A stretch of 64,000 nucleotides of DNA from Pedobacter sandarakinus (GCF_026240095.1 NZ_JAPIVG010000003.1:62001-126000); one strand, 5' to 3'. Positions 36,574 to 45,743 are shown, counted from the stretch's first letter. A program made the numbers and translations. Notes: generated by a model from the letters alone, not told the origin.

Positions 36574-37362
36574 TTACAAGCCATTTGCCCGTGCCGTAAT
36601 TTCGGCAATGTCCAAAACTTTTACTTCCTGTTCTTTATCTTTCAATTTCACGCCATCACTGAGCATGGTCATACAGAATGGGCAACCTGCAGCTATTACT
36701 TGTGGGTTAGTTTCCAAAGCCTCATCAATACGTTCAACATTAATATCTTTATTGCCTTTTTCGGGCTCTTTAAACATTTGTGCACCACCTGCACCACAAC
36801 ATAGGCCATTGCTTTTGCAGCGCTTCATCTCAACAAGCTGGGCGTCTAAAACCTCCAGTGCTTTCCTCGGGGCTTCATAAACTCCATTTGCTCTCCCTAA
36901 GTAGCATGGATCGTGAAAAGTAATTTTTTTACCTTTGAAGCTTTCCCCGCCCTCGGCTTTCAATTTACCTTCATTTATTAAATCCTGAATAAGCTGAGTA
37001 TGGTGGATAACTTCATATGTTCCACCTAAGCCTGGATATTCGTTTTTAATGGTGTTGAAGCAGTGTGGGCAACCTGTTACAATTTTTTTGATATTGTAGG
37101 CATTTAATACTTCAATATTAGTCATGGCCTGCATTTGGAATAGAAATTCATTTCCAGCCCTCTTAGCGGGATCGCCTGTACAGCTTTCTTCAGTCCCCAG
37201 TACCGCATATTTGATGCCAACATGATGTAAAATTTTGCAGATATCGCGGGTAATCTTTTGGGCACGTTCATCATAACTTCCAGCACATCCCACCCAAAAT
37301 AGTATTTCTGGTTCTTCTCCTGCGGCCATTAATTCGGCCATTGTAGGTACTTTAAATTCCAT
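36574..37362 (-). CDS. CCG-domain Fe-S protein (heterodisulfide-reductase HdrB-like)
   Basis: 262 residues with two Cys-rich CCG modules: FWVGCAGSYDERA / TGCPHCFNTIKNEYP in the first half and HDPCYLGRANG / CKSNGLCCGAGGAQM / GCPFCMTML in the second. These bind Fe-S clusters in HdrB, GlpC, LutA and related subunits. It follows the membrane Fe-S protein by 68 bases and is almost certainly its soluble partner. The electron donor and acceptor are unknown. Confidence 0.85.
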   Translation of the reverse strand: MEFKVPTMAELMAAGEEPEILFWVGCAGSYDERAQKITRDICKILHHVGIKYAVLGTEESCTGDPAKRAGNEFLFQMQAMTNIEVLNAYNIKKIVTGCPHCFNTIKNEYPGLGGTYEVIHHTQLIQDLINEGKLKAEGGESFKGKKITFHDPCYLGRANGVYEAPRKALEVLDAQLVEMKRCKSNGLCCGAGGAQMFKEPEKGNKDINVERIDEALETNPQVIAAGCPFCMTMLSDGVKLKDKEQEVKVLDIAEITARANGL

Positions 37363-37430
37363 CTTTAGCGCTCAAATATTTTATGTCGGTTTTGCTTCCC
37401 GAAAATGATCAATCTATTATTTTATATTAT

Positions 37431-38726
37431 TTAGCTTTCTTGTGCCCAGTTGAAACGATCTGCCGGAGAGTATTTCCAAGGTGCCTGGTTGTTCTCAATA
37501 TTACCAAGCATGGCATTAATGCTGCCTGGAGCTTGCGATTCTTCCATTACAGAAAACCTTCTCAGTTCCATTATAATTTCCAACGGATCTATATTCACCG
37601 GACAAGCTTCAACGCAGGCATTGCAACTGGTACAAGCCCAAATTTCTTCCCTGGTAATGTAATCATCTAAAAGCGATTTCCCATCTTGATGATTAGTGCC
37701 ATGTTGATCGATATTTTTTCCGATCTCCGTAATCCGATCGCGGGTATCCATCATTATTTTTCTTGGTGATAGCAATTTACCTGTAATATTTGCCGGGCAA
37801 ACTGATGTGCATCTTCCACACTCGGTACAAGTATATGCATTCATTAAATTAACCCAACTCAGGTCTGTAGCATCTTTAGCACCAAATTTACCAGGTTCAC
37901 CTTCTGCAGGCACAAAAGATGGGTCGAGCATGGCTTTCACTTCATTGGTTACCGCTGGCATATTTGTAAATGCCCCCTTTGGCAACAATTTAGAATAGTA
38001 TGTATTTGGAAAAGCAAACAAAATATGAAAATGCTTTGAGTAAGGCAGATAGTTTAGAAAGGCCAGAATACCAATAATGTGGAACCACCAGCATGCTCTC
38101 TCTACAATTACCAGGCTACCTTCTGAAGCTGGAAGGAGATTGACAAGATATTGACTAACAGGGAAAGAGCCTGCGGTAATATAATGTGAAGCCCCCGACA
38201 ATTGTAACTTCAAATCTGCCGCATTCATAAATAGAAATGCCGACATCAGTAACACCTCAATAAATAAGATATAGTTTGCATCTGATTTTGGCCAGTTCGT
38301 CATTTCAGCACCACTGAAACGCTTCAATTTTAGAATGTTTCTTCTAATTAAAAAAATTACGCAAGATACCCATACCGTTAGTGCAAGGATTTCAAAAGAA
38401 CCAATCAAAAAATCATAGAATCCCCCCAAACCATGGAAAACACGATGGGTGCCAAATAAGCCGTCGATAACGATCTCCAGGACTTCGATATTGATGATGA
38501 CGAAGCCAATGTAGACGAAGAAATGCAAAAAAGCGGGTATTGGCCTCACTACCATCTTCGATTGACCGAACGCAACCCGCAACATCGTCATTAATCTTTT
38601 CTGTGGTTGATCGCTGCGATCTACCGATTTACCTAAGCGGATGTTGCGAATAATTTTACGCAAATTAACCGTAAACAGCGCAATCGCCGCAAGTGTTATT
38701 ACTAGAAATAGGATCTGAGCCACCAT
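37431..38726 (-). CDS. Membrane protein with two [4Fe-4S] clusters (HdrC/GlpC-like, NarI-type membrane part)
   Basis: 431 residues. The N-terminal ~260 residues have about five membrane helices (first: ILFLVITLAAIALFTVNL) with His residues such as FLHFFVYIGFV that could bind heme or quinone. The C-terminal half has two cluster motifs, CTECGRCTSVCP and CTSCNACVEACP. With the downstream CCG protein it forms a membrane quinone-linked oxidoreductase of the heterodisulfide-reductase superfamily. This two-gene unit is widespread in Bacteroidota; its substrate is not known to me. Confidence 0.85.
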   Translation of the reverse strand: MVAQILFLVITLAAIALFTVNLRKIIRNIRLGKSVDRSDQPQKRLMTMLRVAFGQSKMVVRPIPAFLHFFVYIGFVIINIEVLEIVIDGLFGTHRVFHGLGGFYDFLIGSFEILALTVWVSCVIFLIRRNILKLKRFSGAEMTNWPKSDANYILFIEVLLMSAFLFMNAADLKLQLSGASHYITAGSFPVSQYLVNLLPASEGSLVIVERACWWFHIIGILAFLNYLPYSKHFHILFAFPNTYYSKLLPKGAFTNMPAVTNEVKAMLDPSFVPAEGEPGKFGAKDATDLSWVNLMNAYTCTECGRCTSVCPANITGKLLSPRKIMMDTRDRITEIGKNIDQHGTNHQDGKSLLDDYITREEIWACTSCNACVEACPVNIDPLEIIMELRRFSVMEESQAPGSINAMLGNIENNQAPWKYSPADRFNWAQES

Positions 38727-38907
38727 GCAATATTAGATTGTTTACGCTAAAATAGGATATTAATCTAAATATTTTACTATGCATGCATAAAAGTTTGGTT
38801 AAAATTTTTTGTTTGCACTCATTTTAAGCTAGTTCTGATCATAAAAAAAGTCCATTAAAAATTAATTTATTGATAATCAGCATTGCGCCAATTAAATTTA
38901 AAAAAAA

Positions 38908-38938
38908 TTTTGCTTTTGAAAAAAGAACGCTACATTTG
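38908..38938 (+). promoter_or_regulatory. Promoter of the first tRNA-Phe gene
   Basis: TTTTG at 38908-38912 and TACATTTG at 38931-38938, spaced 18. The tRNA begins 15 bases after the -7 box. Confidence 0.75.
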
Positions 38939-38953
38939 CAATCCCAAACGGGA

Positions 38954-39026
38954 GGTGCCATAGCTCAGTCGGTAGAGCAAAGGACTGAAAATCCTTGTGT
39001 CCCTGGTTCGAATCCAGGTGGCACCA
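38954..39026 (+). tRNA. tRNA-Phe (GAA), first copy
   Basis: 73 bases ending at the discriminator A; CCA is not encoded. Acceptor stem GGTGCCA/TGGCACC, anticodon loop CTGAAAA with anticodon GAA, T-arm GGTTCGAATCC. Its sequence is the same as the copy at 39148. Confidence 0.97.
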
Positions 39027-39031
39027 CTTCC

Positions 39032-39061
39032 AAAAAGCCTTTCATCATCGAAAGGCTTTTT
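39032..39061 (+). terminator. Terminator after the first tRNA-Phe
   Basis: AAAAAGCCTTTC and GAAAGGCTTTTT pair perfectly over a 6-base loop. Confidence 0.9.
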
Positions 39062-39103
39062 GATTTAAACGTGCGGGCTGGCAAAATAATTTCAAAATGC
39101 GCA

Positions 39104-39133
39104 TTGCATTTGAGGAAAAGAATGCTAGATTTG
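39104..39133 (+). promoter_or_regulatory. Promoter of the second tRNA-Phe gene
   Basis: TTG at 39104-39106 and TAGATTTG at 39126-39133, spaced exactly 19. It resembles the first copy's promoter, consistent with duplication of the whole unit. Confidence 0.75.
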
Positions 39134-39147
39134 CAGACCCAAAACGG

Positions 39148-39220
39148 GGTGCCATAGCTCAGTCGGTAGAGCAAAGGACTGAAAATCCTTGTGTCCCTGG
39201 TTCGAATCCAGGTGGCACCA
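39148..39220 (+). tRNA. tRNA-Phe (GAA), second copy
   Basis: Identical 73-base tRNA to the copy 194 bases upstream, with the same GAA anticodon and no encoded CCA. Confidence 0.97.
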
Positions 39221-39224
39221 CTCC

Positions 39225-39254
39225 AAAAGCCTTGCAGAAATGTAAGGCTTTTTT
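39225..39254 (+). terminator. Terminator after the second tRNA-Phe
   Basis: AAAAGCCTT and AAGGCTTTT over a 10-base loop, then T. The stem shares AAGCCTT with the first tRNA's terminator. Confidence 0.88.
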
Positions 39255-39271
39255 GGTTTCAATATTTCTCG

Positions 39272-39703
39272 CTAGTGTGTTGCTTCGGCAATTTCTTTAA
39301 CCAGGCCAAGTGCTTTTGGCCATGTCTCTTCAAAATAGCTCTTCCATTCTGCTAATACAGACATATCAATTTTGAGGGTTGTACCACTTCCATTTTCATC
39401 AAGTGTATAATTTTCTAATACTTCTCCCCATTCGGGTTTAAGGTCTTCTTCATTATCTTTTAGCATCCCAATATGCCTGATCGACAGAAACTGATTTGGG
39501 ATATTGGCTGCGATGGTAGCCAGCATTCCATTACCTTTCCCATCTGTAAAAGTTGCTTTGCTGCCCGTTTGCCAATCAGTTTCAGCTATAGAGCCTTCCA
39601 TAAAGGCCGAAGTCCATTTTGGGTAGGTCTCTTTACTGAACAGTGTTTCCCACACGGTAGCTGAACCCGCATTAATCTCTATTTCAAATTGCATTTTTTC
39701 CAT
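39272..39703 (-). CDS. SRPBCC / AHSA1-like protein
   Basis: 143 residues with the START-fold beginning FEIEINAGSATVWETLFSKETYPKWTSAF and the C-terminal helix KSYFEETWPKALGLVKEIAEATH. It is a different subgroup from the 18063 gene. No ligand can be assigned. It is convergent with the tRNA pair. Confidence 0.78.
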   Translation of the reverse strand: MEKMQFEIEINAGSATVWETLFSKETYPKWTSAFMEGSIAETDWQTGSKATFTDGKGNGMLATIAANIPNQFLSIRHIGMLKDNEEDLKPEWGEVLENYTLDENGSGTTLKIDMSVLAEWKSYFEETWPKALGLVKEIAEATH

Positions 39704-40046
39704 AGCTATATATTATTAATCCTTTTTTAAGTTTGATTAAAGTTCCGTAAAAATAGATTTTCAATTAAGGTGCAAAACCGACAAATAAAGGGTCTAATAG
39801 GTAATTTGCTGGCATAGCTTAAGAAATCAAAAATGGGACTTAAATTTATCCAGTTATCATTGTTTTCGTCATTCTTCACATAAAAGTAAATTAAGCTTTC
39901 AAATTCCTTATTTATTATCATTTACATTATAAAATACAATATTTTAAGGTTAATTTAGTTAGTTGATACAGAAAAAGTTATGGTTTGAACAACCAATTTT
40001 TCACGATCGTCGTATATCTTTAAAATTCCAAGTATAAATCATCAAT
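39704..40046. other. Intergenic region between SRPBCC and S41 peptidase genes
   Basis: No gene is supported; a 64-codon frame at 39727-39921 on the minus strand has no domain or start context. The part before the peptidase has a near-consensus TATCTTTA about 30 bases before the ATG, without a matching -33 element. Confidence 0.4.
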
Positions 40047-41639
40047 ATGAAACATAATCGTTTTCGCTCTATAATCGCTTTATTGGTTTTAGGCACTACC
40101 ATTTTTAGCGCCTGCAAAAAAAGCAGTCCTGTACCAGAGCCGCCTGTTACACCAACGCCTGCTGTAACGGCTACCCGAGCGGAATTAACGAAAGACTCAA
40201 TTTTTCTTTATGCAAAGGAGCTCTATTATTGGAATACTACTTTGCCTACTTACGAGGCTTTTAATCCTAGAAGCTTTAGTTCAAATGAAACGGAACTTTA
40301 TGCTTTAACGCAATATTCATCTGATCCATCGACTGGCAAACCTTATGAATTTGTAAATGGCTTTGCTGAGCCAAAATATTCTTTTATAGACTACCTTACA
40401 ACTGCTGGAAAAGTTGCTGCCTTGAAGGCTGATGTTAATGGAACAGCAGACGATTATGGATTTTCTATCAACTACCAGGATGTTAACGATTTGCGGGTAA
40501 AATATGTTTACGGAAACTCGCCTGCTAGCCAGCAAGGGTTAACCAGAGGATGTAGAATTACCAGCATAAATGGCCGCACCAATTTAGCTTACAGTACGGC
40601 AACCGTAAGTTTTTTAAATAGCGCCTTATTTGGCGGTAATGCAGCCATCTCACTTACTTTTACAGATTTGAATAATGTAACCAAAACGGTAACTATTACC
40701 GCTTCAACTTATACCGTGAATCCTATACTTTATACCAATGTTTATACAGCTGGCACAAAAAAAGTTGGATACTTAGTTTTTAACAGTTATACAAATAATA
40801 CTTCTGCTGCATTGAAAACAGTATTTTCCAATTTTGCTAACCAAGGTGTGAGCGAATTGGTAATCGATTTGAGATACAATGGAGGGGGTTATGTATCTAC
40901 TGCTACAGAAATGATCAATTTAGCTGCGCCTGCAAGTGAAAATGGTAACATCATGTACACTACTTACTATAATTCGTTTTTGCAAGGCTTAACAAGTACT
41001 CAACGAAAAGCATCGATCCTAACTCACCAACCGCTTCTTGATGGCGATGGTAAATTGCAGCCTTTCACAACAGGCGTAAACGGAAAATATGCCACTTACG
41101 CAGATCTGGATTATAACTCTACTTCGGCTGATAATATTGAACGCTTTGTTAAATCAGGATCTCTTAACCTTTCTCGTGTCTATTTCATTGTGAGCGGGTC
41201 TACAGCTTCAGCAAGTGAATTAACCATTAATAGTTTATCTCCTGTAATGGACGTTAAGTTAATTGGAGAGACTACTTATGGCAAACCTGTCGGGTTTTTT
41301 CCAATTAGGATAGATAAGCTGGATTTGTATATTCCAGAGTTCGAAACCAAAAACCAAAAAGGTTTTGGCGGTTACTATGCTGGTCTAAAGGTTGATAAGG
41401 CGGCTAATGAGGACTTAACAAAAGCCTGGGGAGATGAAACCGAAAGCTTACTAAGCTATGCTTTGCTTTATGCAAAATCTGGAAGCTTCGTTACATCCGG
41501 AACGAAAACCGCAAGTTTAAAGGCCTCTTCTACAACAATGCCACAAAAGTTGTCTTCTACTGAGTTGAAAAGTGTTGCGCTAAGTTTAGATCAAAATAGT
41601 TTTCAGGGCATGGTACTTAGACCAGAGAAAAAGTTCTAA
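40047..41639 (+). CDS. S41-family (C-terminal processing) peptidase, lipoprotein
   Basis: 530 residues with a lipobox (TTIFSAC, Cys near residue 23). An N-terminal domain (LFLYAKELYYWNTTLPTYE-like) is followed by a PDZ-like region (SPASQQGLTRGCRITSINGRTNLAY) and the S41 core. The nucleophile Ser is in SGSTASASELTINSLSP (about residue 390) and the Lys in GETTYGKPVGFF. Members degrade or process exported proteins at the cell surface. It is followed by a terminator and stands alone. Confidence 0.87.
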   Translation: MKHNRFRSIIALLVLGTTIFSACKKSSPVPEPPVTPTPAVTATRAELTKDSIFLYAKELYYWNTTLPTYEAFNPRSFSSNETELYALTQYSSDPSTGKPYEFVNGFAEPKYSFIDYLTTAGKVAALKADVNGTADDYGFSINYQDVNDLRVKYVYGNSPASQQGLTRGCRITSINGRTNLAYSTATVSFLNSALFGGNAAISLTFTDLNNVTKTVTITASTYTVNPILYTNVYTAGTKKVGYLVFNSYTNNTSAALKTVFSNFANQGVSELVIDLRYNGGGYVSTATEMINLAAPASENGNIMYTTYYNSFLQGLTSTQRKASILTHQPLLDGDGKLQPFTTGVNGKYATYADLDYNSTSADNIERFVKSGSLNLSRVYFIVSGSTASASELTINSLSPVMDVKLIGETTYGKPVGFFPIRIDKLDLYIPEFETKNQKGFGGYYAGLKVDKAANEDLTKAWGDETESLLSYALLYAKSGSFVTSGTKTASLKASSTTMPQKLSSTELKSVALSLDQNSFQGMVLRPEKKF

Positions 41640-41660
41640 TCTGCACACCTTGTATATAAG

Positions 41661-41696
41661 AATGCCCCCATAAATGTTGTACATCTTGGGGGCATT
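41661..41696 (+). terminator. Terminator between the S41 peptidase and LEA-like genes
   Basis: AATGCCCCC and GGGGGCATT pair perfectly (9 bp) over an 18-base loop, followed by CCTATTTTT. It lies between convergent genes and may serve both. Confidence 0.8.
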
Positions 41697-41714
41697 CCTA
41701 TTTTTCTACCTGCT

Positions 41715-42326
41715 TTATAATAAAATTTTGCTGCTGATATCTTTGTTAATGGTAATATAGCCCGGATACTTCACCGGCGTATTACCTAACATGAAAGTAG
41801 GTTTAATTTTGATAGTCAACAAGCCCAGTTTTTCATCTTTTGATGATGATCCCTTTTGTGCTGCCTTCACTATATCATTAAATACATTACCGTTAGACAC
41901 AAGACCGTAGATATTGCTTGTAAGTTGCACAGGAACTGTAACCGTTTGCCCTTGGGAAATGCTAACATTTTGGTTGATGATTCCCTCAGCTAGATCAGTA
42001 TTGTTTACTAAAATTTTATATTCGAATTGATTAATAGCGGCGAGGTTGCTTGATGGATTTGTGATTTCGAGGTTCAGGTTTGCTCTTAACGGAATGTCTT
42101 TTCTCAGCAAACCTAAAGCTACACCAGGTAAACTTGCCAAACTAAATGTCTGCTGTTCCATCAATTCCTTTACATCGGTGCCTGCTATGGAAACCTGTTT
42201 TACGCCCGAAATTTTATAAGTACAATCTTCCAGGGCTTTAATTTGCTGCGCTTGCCTGTTTATTCCACATCCGGTTATTACAAATGTGAAGAGACAAATT
42301 ATTATGCTGTTTTTCATGCTTATCAT
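41715..42326 (-). CDS. LEA type-2-like lipoprotein
   Basis: 203 residues; the ATG at 42317 (MKNSIIICLFTFVITGC) may be the actual start and gives a lipobox at FVITGC. The domain has NLEITNPSSNLAAINQFEYKILVNNTDLAEGI and TVPVQLTSNIYGL, the pattern of LEA14/WHy proteins linked to stress or desiccation in other organisms. The role here is not known. Confidence 0.68.
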   Translation of the reverse strand: MISMKNSIIICLFTFVITGCGINRQAQQIKALEDCTYKISGVKQVSIAGTDVKELMEQQTFSLASLPGVALGLLRKDIPLRANLNLEITNPSSNLAAINQFEYKILVNNTDLAEGIINQNVSISQGQTVTVPVQLTSNIYGLVSNGNVFNDIVKAAQKGSSSKDEKLGLLTIKIKPTFMLGNTPVKYPGYITINKDISSKILL

Positions 42327-42381
42327 AACGCCAAATTAGCAAAACTATTTCAGCATCAAATTGCTTTAACAAATATTTAAA

Positions 42382-42711
42382 TTAAGCGCTCGGTGTGATG
42401 GTTTCAACACTGTCTCGTTCGTCAGTGCTATCATCGATGCTTTCTCGTTTCACATCCTCGGGTGCTGGTTGTGGTTTTTGATTCTCTTGTTCCTGGTTGT
42501 CTTCTAGCTCCTGTTTGCTGTCTGAAGATTTTGGCACGGGCGCTGTTTCATGGCTTTCAGATTGTTGGTCGTTGGAGCGCTCTTGCTGTACTTCATTTGC
42601 CTTCCCGGTAATCTCATTAATATGAGCAGTTGGAACTACGGTTTCTATATTAAGATGAGGATTTTCGATGTTATCTATCCCGATACCTTGTTTTTCTTTT
42701 TCGTTTTCCAT
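42382..42711 (-). CDS. Disordered acidic protein of unknown function
   Basis: 109 residues made of Glu, Gln, Ser, Asp and Pro (QQERSNDQQSESHETAPVP, DDSTDERDSVETITPSA) with no hydrophobic segment. No family can be named. Its ATG is part of a 12-bp perfect inverted repeat, suggesting control at the operator or at the start codon. Confidence 0.55.
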   Translation of the reverse strand: MENEKEKQGIGIDNIENPHLNIETVVPTAHINEITGKANEVQQERSNDQQSESHETAPVPKSSDSKQELEDNQEQENQKPQPAPEDVKRESIDDSTDERDSVETITPSA

Positions 42712-42743
42712 AATATTCTTCTTTCTTTATAAAGAATATTATG
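42709..42743 (-). promoter_or_regulatory. 12-bp perfect inverted repeat over a start codon
   Basis: CATAATATTCTT at 42709-42720 and AAGAATATTATG at 42732-42743 with an 11-base spacer. The minus-strand ATG (42711-42709) is the last part of the stem on the mRNA, so folding would hide it. A protein operator is the alternative. Confidence 0.6.
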
Positions 42744-42803
42744 TAAGATTTTGTTTGCGCTTTTTATAAAGCATGAACAGAATCTTAACTTTACAAAAAA
42801 AAT

Positions 42804-43286
42804 ATGGCCATTACATACAGGAAAATACAGCAAAGCGATAATGCAGAAATAGCGGAACTAATCCGAACGGTTTTGAGAGAATTTAAGATTGATAAACCTG
42901 GCACTGTTTATACCGACCCTACTACTGATTATTTAGCCGAAGTATTTAAAGCCGATGGATCTGTTTACTGGATTGCGGAAGACAATGGGGTGATTGTAGG
43001 TGGATGTGGCATTTTCCCCACAGCAGGCCTGCCGCAGGGTTGTGTTGAGCTGGTAAAGCTCTATAATGCAGAAACCGTTCGCGGCAAGGGGGTTGGCAAG
43101 ATGTTGATGAATAAAAGTATCGCATCTGCGGTTGAAATTGGTTACAATACCATCTACTTAGAATCTTTTCCCGAGCTTACAACGGCCATCTCTATTTACG
43201 AAAAGGCAGGTTTTAAGAAACTAAATCAACCCCTGGGCAATTCTGGCCATTTCGCCTGTAACGTGTGGATGCTTTTATCATGTTAA
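42804..43286 (+). CDS. GNAT-family N-acetyltransferase
   Basis: 160 residues: YRKIQQSDNAEIAELIRTVLREF at the start, VELVKLYNAETVRGKGVGKMLMNKSI as the acetyl-CoA-binding part (about residues 92-117), and YLESFPELTTAISIYEKAGFKKL. A typical stand-alone GNAT of unknown substrate, divergent from the acidic-protein gene. Confidence 0.85.
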   Translation: MAITYRKIQQSDNAEIAELIRTVLREFKIDKPGTVYTDPTTDYLAEVFKADGSVYWIAEDNGVIVGGCGIFPTAGLPQGCVELVKLYNAETVRGKGVGKMLMNKSIASAVEIGYNTIYLESFPELTTAISIYEKAGFKKLNQPLGNSGHFACNVWMLLSC

Positions 43287-43411
43287 ATTTATGCTATTTA
43301 AAATTTTCGAACACTAAGCTTTCATCCCGGCAAAAAGGTAGTTGGGATAATTTTTAACCCATTTGGAATAAGAAGATTCATCAGCCGAAACCATTTGGCT
43401 AGTTTTAGCAT

Positions 43412-44419
43412 ATGAAAAATATTAAGGTTGTATCGATACATGTGTTATGCTGGCTGCTGGTGCTCGGATACCAATACAGTGGCTATTTAATCGAATCGGC
43501 AAGCTTCTCTAGCATGGCATTCGGCATCTCAATGTCTGTTATTCAGATTATAGAGTTTTATATTTGCTATCTGTGGGTATATCCAAACTTCCTGCATCGA
43601 AACAAGATTCCGCAGTTAATAATTGCTGTATTATTTACACTTGCGGTTTTTATCGCTTTGCGTTATTTAATAGAAGAGGTATTCTACCTAAAATGGTTTG
43701 GGTTTCATAATTATGCTCAGGATACACCAGTTCTAACTTATGTGTTAGATAATATTTACTATGGCACATCGTACTTGATTATTCCAGCTGCAGTATACAG
43801 TATTCAACAAAATTACAAGGCAGAGATTGCCAACCGCAAATTGAAAGATGAGGTTGTAAAATCTGAATTGGCATTTCTTAAATCGCAGGTTAATCCACAC
43901 TTTTTATACAACACTTTGAATTATGTTTATGCTTTGGCTATACCACTTTCAGATCAGCTTGCGAATGCGATACTGCGGTTATCAGATTTAATGCGATATA
44001 CGCTGAACGAGAGTCCTGATGGAAAGGTTACTTTACGCAAAGAAGTGGAATATTTAGAAAGCTACATCGCATTATTTAGTATGCGTTTCGAGCCTAATTT
44101 TTTTGTAGATTTTAAAGCGGAAGGTGTTAACGAACAAAAGGTTGCCGCTTTAATGTTGATTCCCTTTGTGGAAAATGCATTTAAACATGGCGTAGTAACC
44201 GATGAGAAGCAGCCTATAAGGATCAGGTTGAAAATTATAGGCCAAAGGCTAAGTTTTGAGGTGAGCAATAAGATCAGTCATGCCCAGAAAGACCACTCAA
44301 GCGGTGTTGGCTTGGTTAACATTCATCGGAGGTTGGATTTAATTTATCCAGATCGCCATGAACTGCTAACTGCAAATAACGGCAATACATACAAGGTAAC
44401 TTTAGTTATAAATATTTAA
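43412..44419 (+). CDS. LytS/YehU-type sensor histidine kinase
   Basis: 335 residues: about four N-terminal membrane helices, then a His_kinase domain with LKSQVNPHFLYNTLNYVYALAIPL (phospho-His near residue 160) and the N-box FVENAFKHGV in the ATP-binding part, followed by GVGLVNIHRRLDLIY. There is no dedicated periplasmic sensor domain, so the signal is probably sensed in the membrane. Its response regulator follows 22 bases later. Confidence 0.9.
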   Translation: MKNIKVVSIHVLCWLLVLGYQYSGYLIESASFSSMAFGISMSVIQIIEFYICYLWVYPNFLHRNKIPQLIIAVLFTLAVFIALRYLIEEVFYLKWFGFHNYAQDTPVLTYVLDNIYYGTSYLIIPAAVYSIQQNYKAEIANRKLKDEVVKSELAFLKSQVNPHFLYNTLNYVYALAIPLSDQLANAILRLSDLMRYTLNESPDGKVTLRKEVEYLESYIALFSMRFEPNFFVDFKAEGVNEQKVAALMLIPFVENAFKHGVVTDEKQPIRIRLKIIGQRLSFEVSNKISHAQKDHSSGVGLVNIHRRLDLIYPDRHELLTANNGNTYKVTLVINI

Positions 44420-44441
44420 ATTCATTCAAATTATAAAAAAT

Positions 44442-45161
44442 ATGATCCGCTGTTTAGCCGTTGATGATGAATCTTATGCCTCAGATATTATTGCAACATT
44501 TATCAATAAAACACCATTTCTACAACTGATAGGCACAACAACAAATGCCTTCGAAGCATTGAATATGGTGCAAGACGGTAAAGTAGATCTTGTTTTTTTA
44601 GATATACAAATGCCAGAGCTTACGGGTATTCAATTTATGAAAATATGTGGCGGAAAATGTAAGGTGATTCTAACCACGGCTTACCCAGAGTACGCGTTAG
44701 AAGGTTTCGATCTAGACGTTGTTGATTACCTGTTGAAGCCAATTTCTTATGAAAGATTTTACAAGGCGGCCGGTAAGGCGCAGCAAATTATTGCTCCGGT
44801 ACAGCATGAGTTACCAGCTATCCAAACGCCTGCAACTACGGGCGGTTTTGTCTTTATTAAAGGCGATACCAAGAACAAATTTATCAAGGTAAATTATGAT
44901 GAAATCCTTTATATCGAGGGATTAAAAAATTACGTATCCGTTTATACCGCCAGCCAGCGGATTGTTACCTATCAGGCTTTGAGAGAATTGGAGATTGATC
45001 TACCAAAACCGCCATTTTATCGTATCCATAAATCTTATATTATCTCGTTAGATAAAATTAGAATGGTGGATGGAAATACAGTGTACATCAACGATCAATC
45101 GTTACCTGTTGGCGAAACCTACAAAGAAGAGTTTTTTAGGGTGATAAAAGACCGGCGCTAG
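44442..45161 (+). CDS. LytTR-family response regulator
   Basis: 239 residues: receiver domain with the phospho-acceptor Asp in VFLDIQMPELTG (about residue 55), Thr and Lys in TTAYPEYALEGF and DYLLKPISYERF, then a LytTR DNA-binding domain (KVNYDEILYIEGLKNYVSVYT, FYRIHKSYIISLDKI). It works with the kinase just upstream. Targets cannot be inferred from the window. Confidence 0.92.
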   Translation: MIRCLAVDDESYASDIIATFINKTPFLQLIGTTTNAFEALNMVQDGKVDLVFLDIQMPELTGIQFMKICGGKCKVILTTAYPEYALEGFDLDVVDYLLKPISYERFYKAAGKAQQIIAPVQHELPAIQTPATTGGFVFIKGDTKNKFIKVNYDEILYIEGLKNYVSVYTASQRIVTYQALRELEIDLPKPPFYRIHKSYIISLDKIRMVDGNTVYINDQSLPVGETYKEEFFRVIKDRR

Positions 45162-45223
45162 ATTAGCAAGTTGCAAGCGATTTATTTAAGTTTGCTGCCA
45201 GAACAATTTAACAACTAATCCAA

Positions 45224-45688
45224 ATGCAAGAAACAAATTCACTCAATCAGGTTGCCGAATTTCATACTACCTTTAAACACCCAATTTTAGATACGCCCGT
45301 TATCCCATCCAAACAAAGGGCAAATTTGCGCATTTCACTACTGGCAGAGGAATTGAAAGAATTACAGGAGGCCGTAGAAAATGATGACTTAGTTGAAGTA
45401 GCAGATGCATTATGCGACTTACAATATGTACTTGCGGGGGCGATACACGAGTTTGGCTTGGGAAATAAATTTAAAACTTTGTTTGACGAGGTTCACCGCT
45501 CTAATATGAGTAAGGCTTGCAAAACTATTGAGGAAGCTGAACTAACCATTAAACATTATTACGATAAAGATCAAACTGAAGCATATTATAAGGAAGTTGA
45601 AGGGCTGTTTTTGGTGTTTCGAAAAGCGGACGACAAGACGTTAAAATCAATCAACTACTCTCCAGCGGATCTGAAATCACATTTGTAA
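45224..45688 (+). CDS. MazG-like NTP pyrophosphohydrolase
   Basis: 154 residues of the all-alpha NTP-PPase fold. Metal ligands are EELKELQEAVENDD and EVADALCDLQYVLAGAI, the EExxE and ExxD motifs, and the C-terminal region adds TIEEAELTIKHYYDKDQTEAYYK. These enzymes hydrolyse NTPs, often damaged ones, to NMP and pyrophosphate. A terminator lies 56 bases past the stop. Confidence 0.82.
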   Translation: MQETNSLNQVAEFHTTFKHPILDTPVIPSKQRANLRISLLAEELKELQEAVENDDLVEVADALCDLQYVLAGAIHEFGLGNKFKTLFDEVHRSNMSKACKTIEEAELTIKHYYDKDQTEAYYKEVEGLFLVFRKADDKTLKSINYSPADLKSHL

Positions 45689-45743
45689 AAATAGGTCAAA
45701 CGCAGACAAAATTTTCAACGACTCGTTACTATGTATAATCATC

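Noticed and set aside
39727..39921. A 64-codon minus-strand frame before the S41 peptidase
   Set aside because: No start context or recognisable sequence, and AT-rich intergenic composition.
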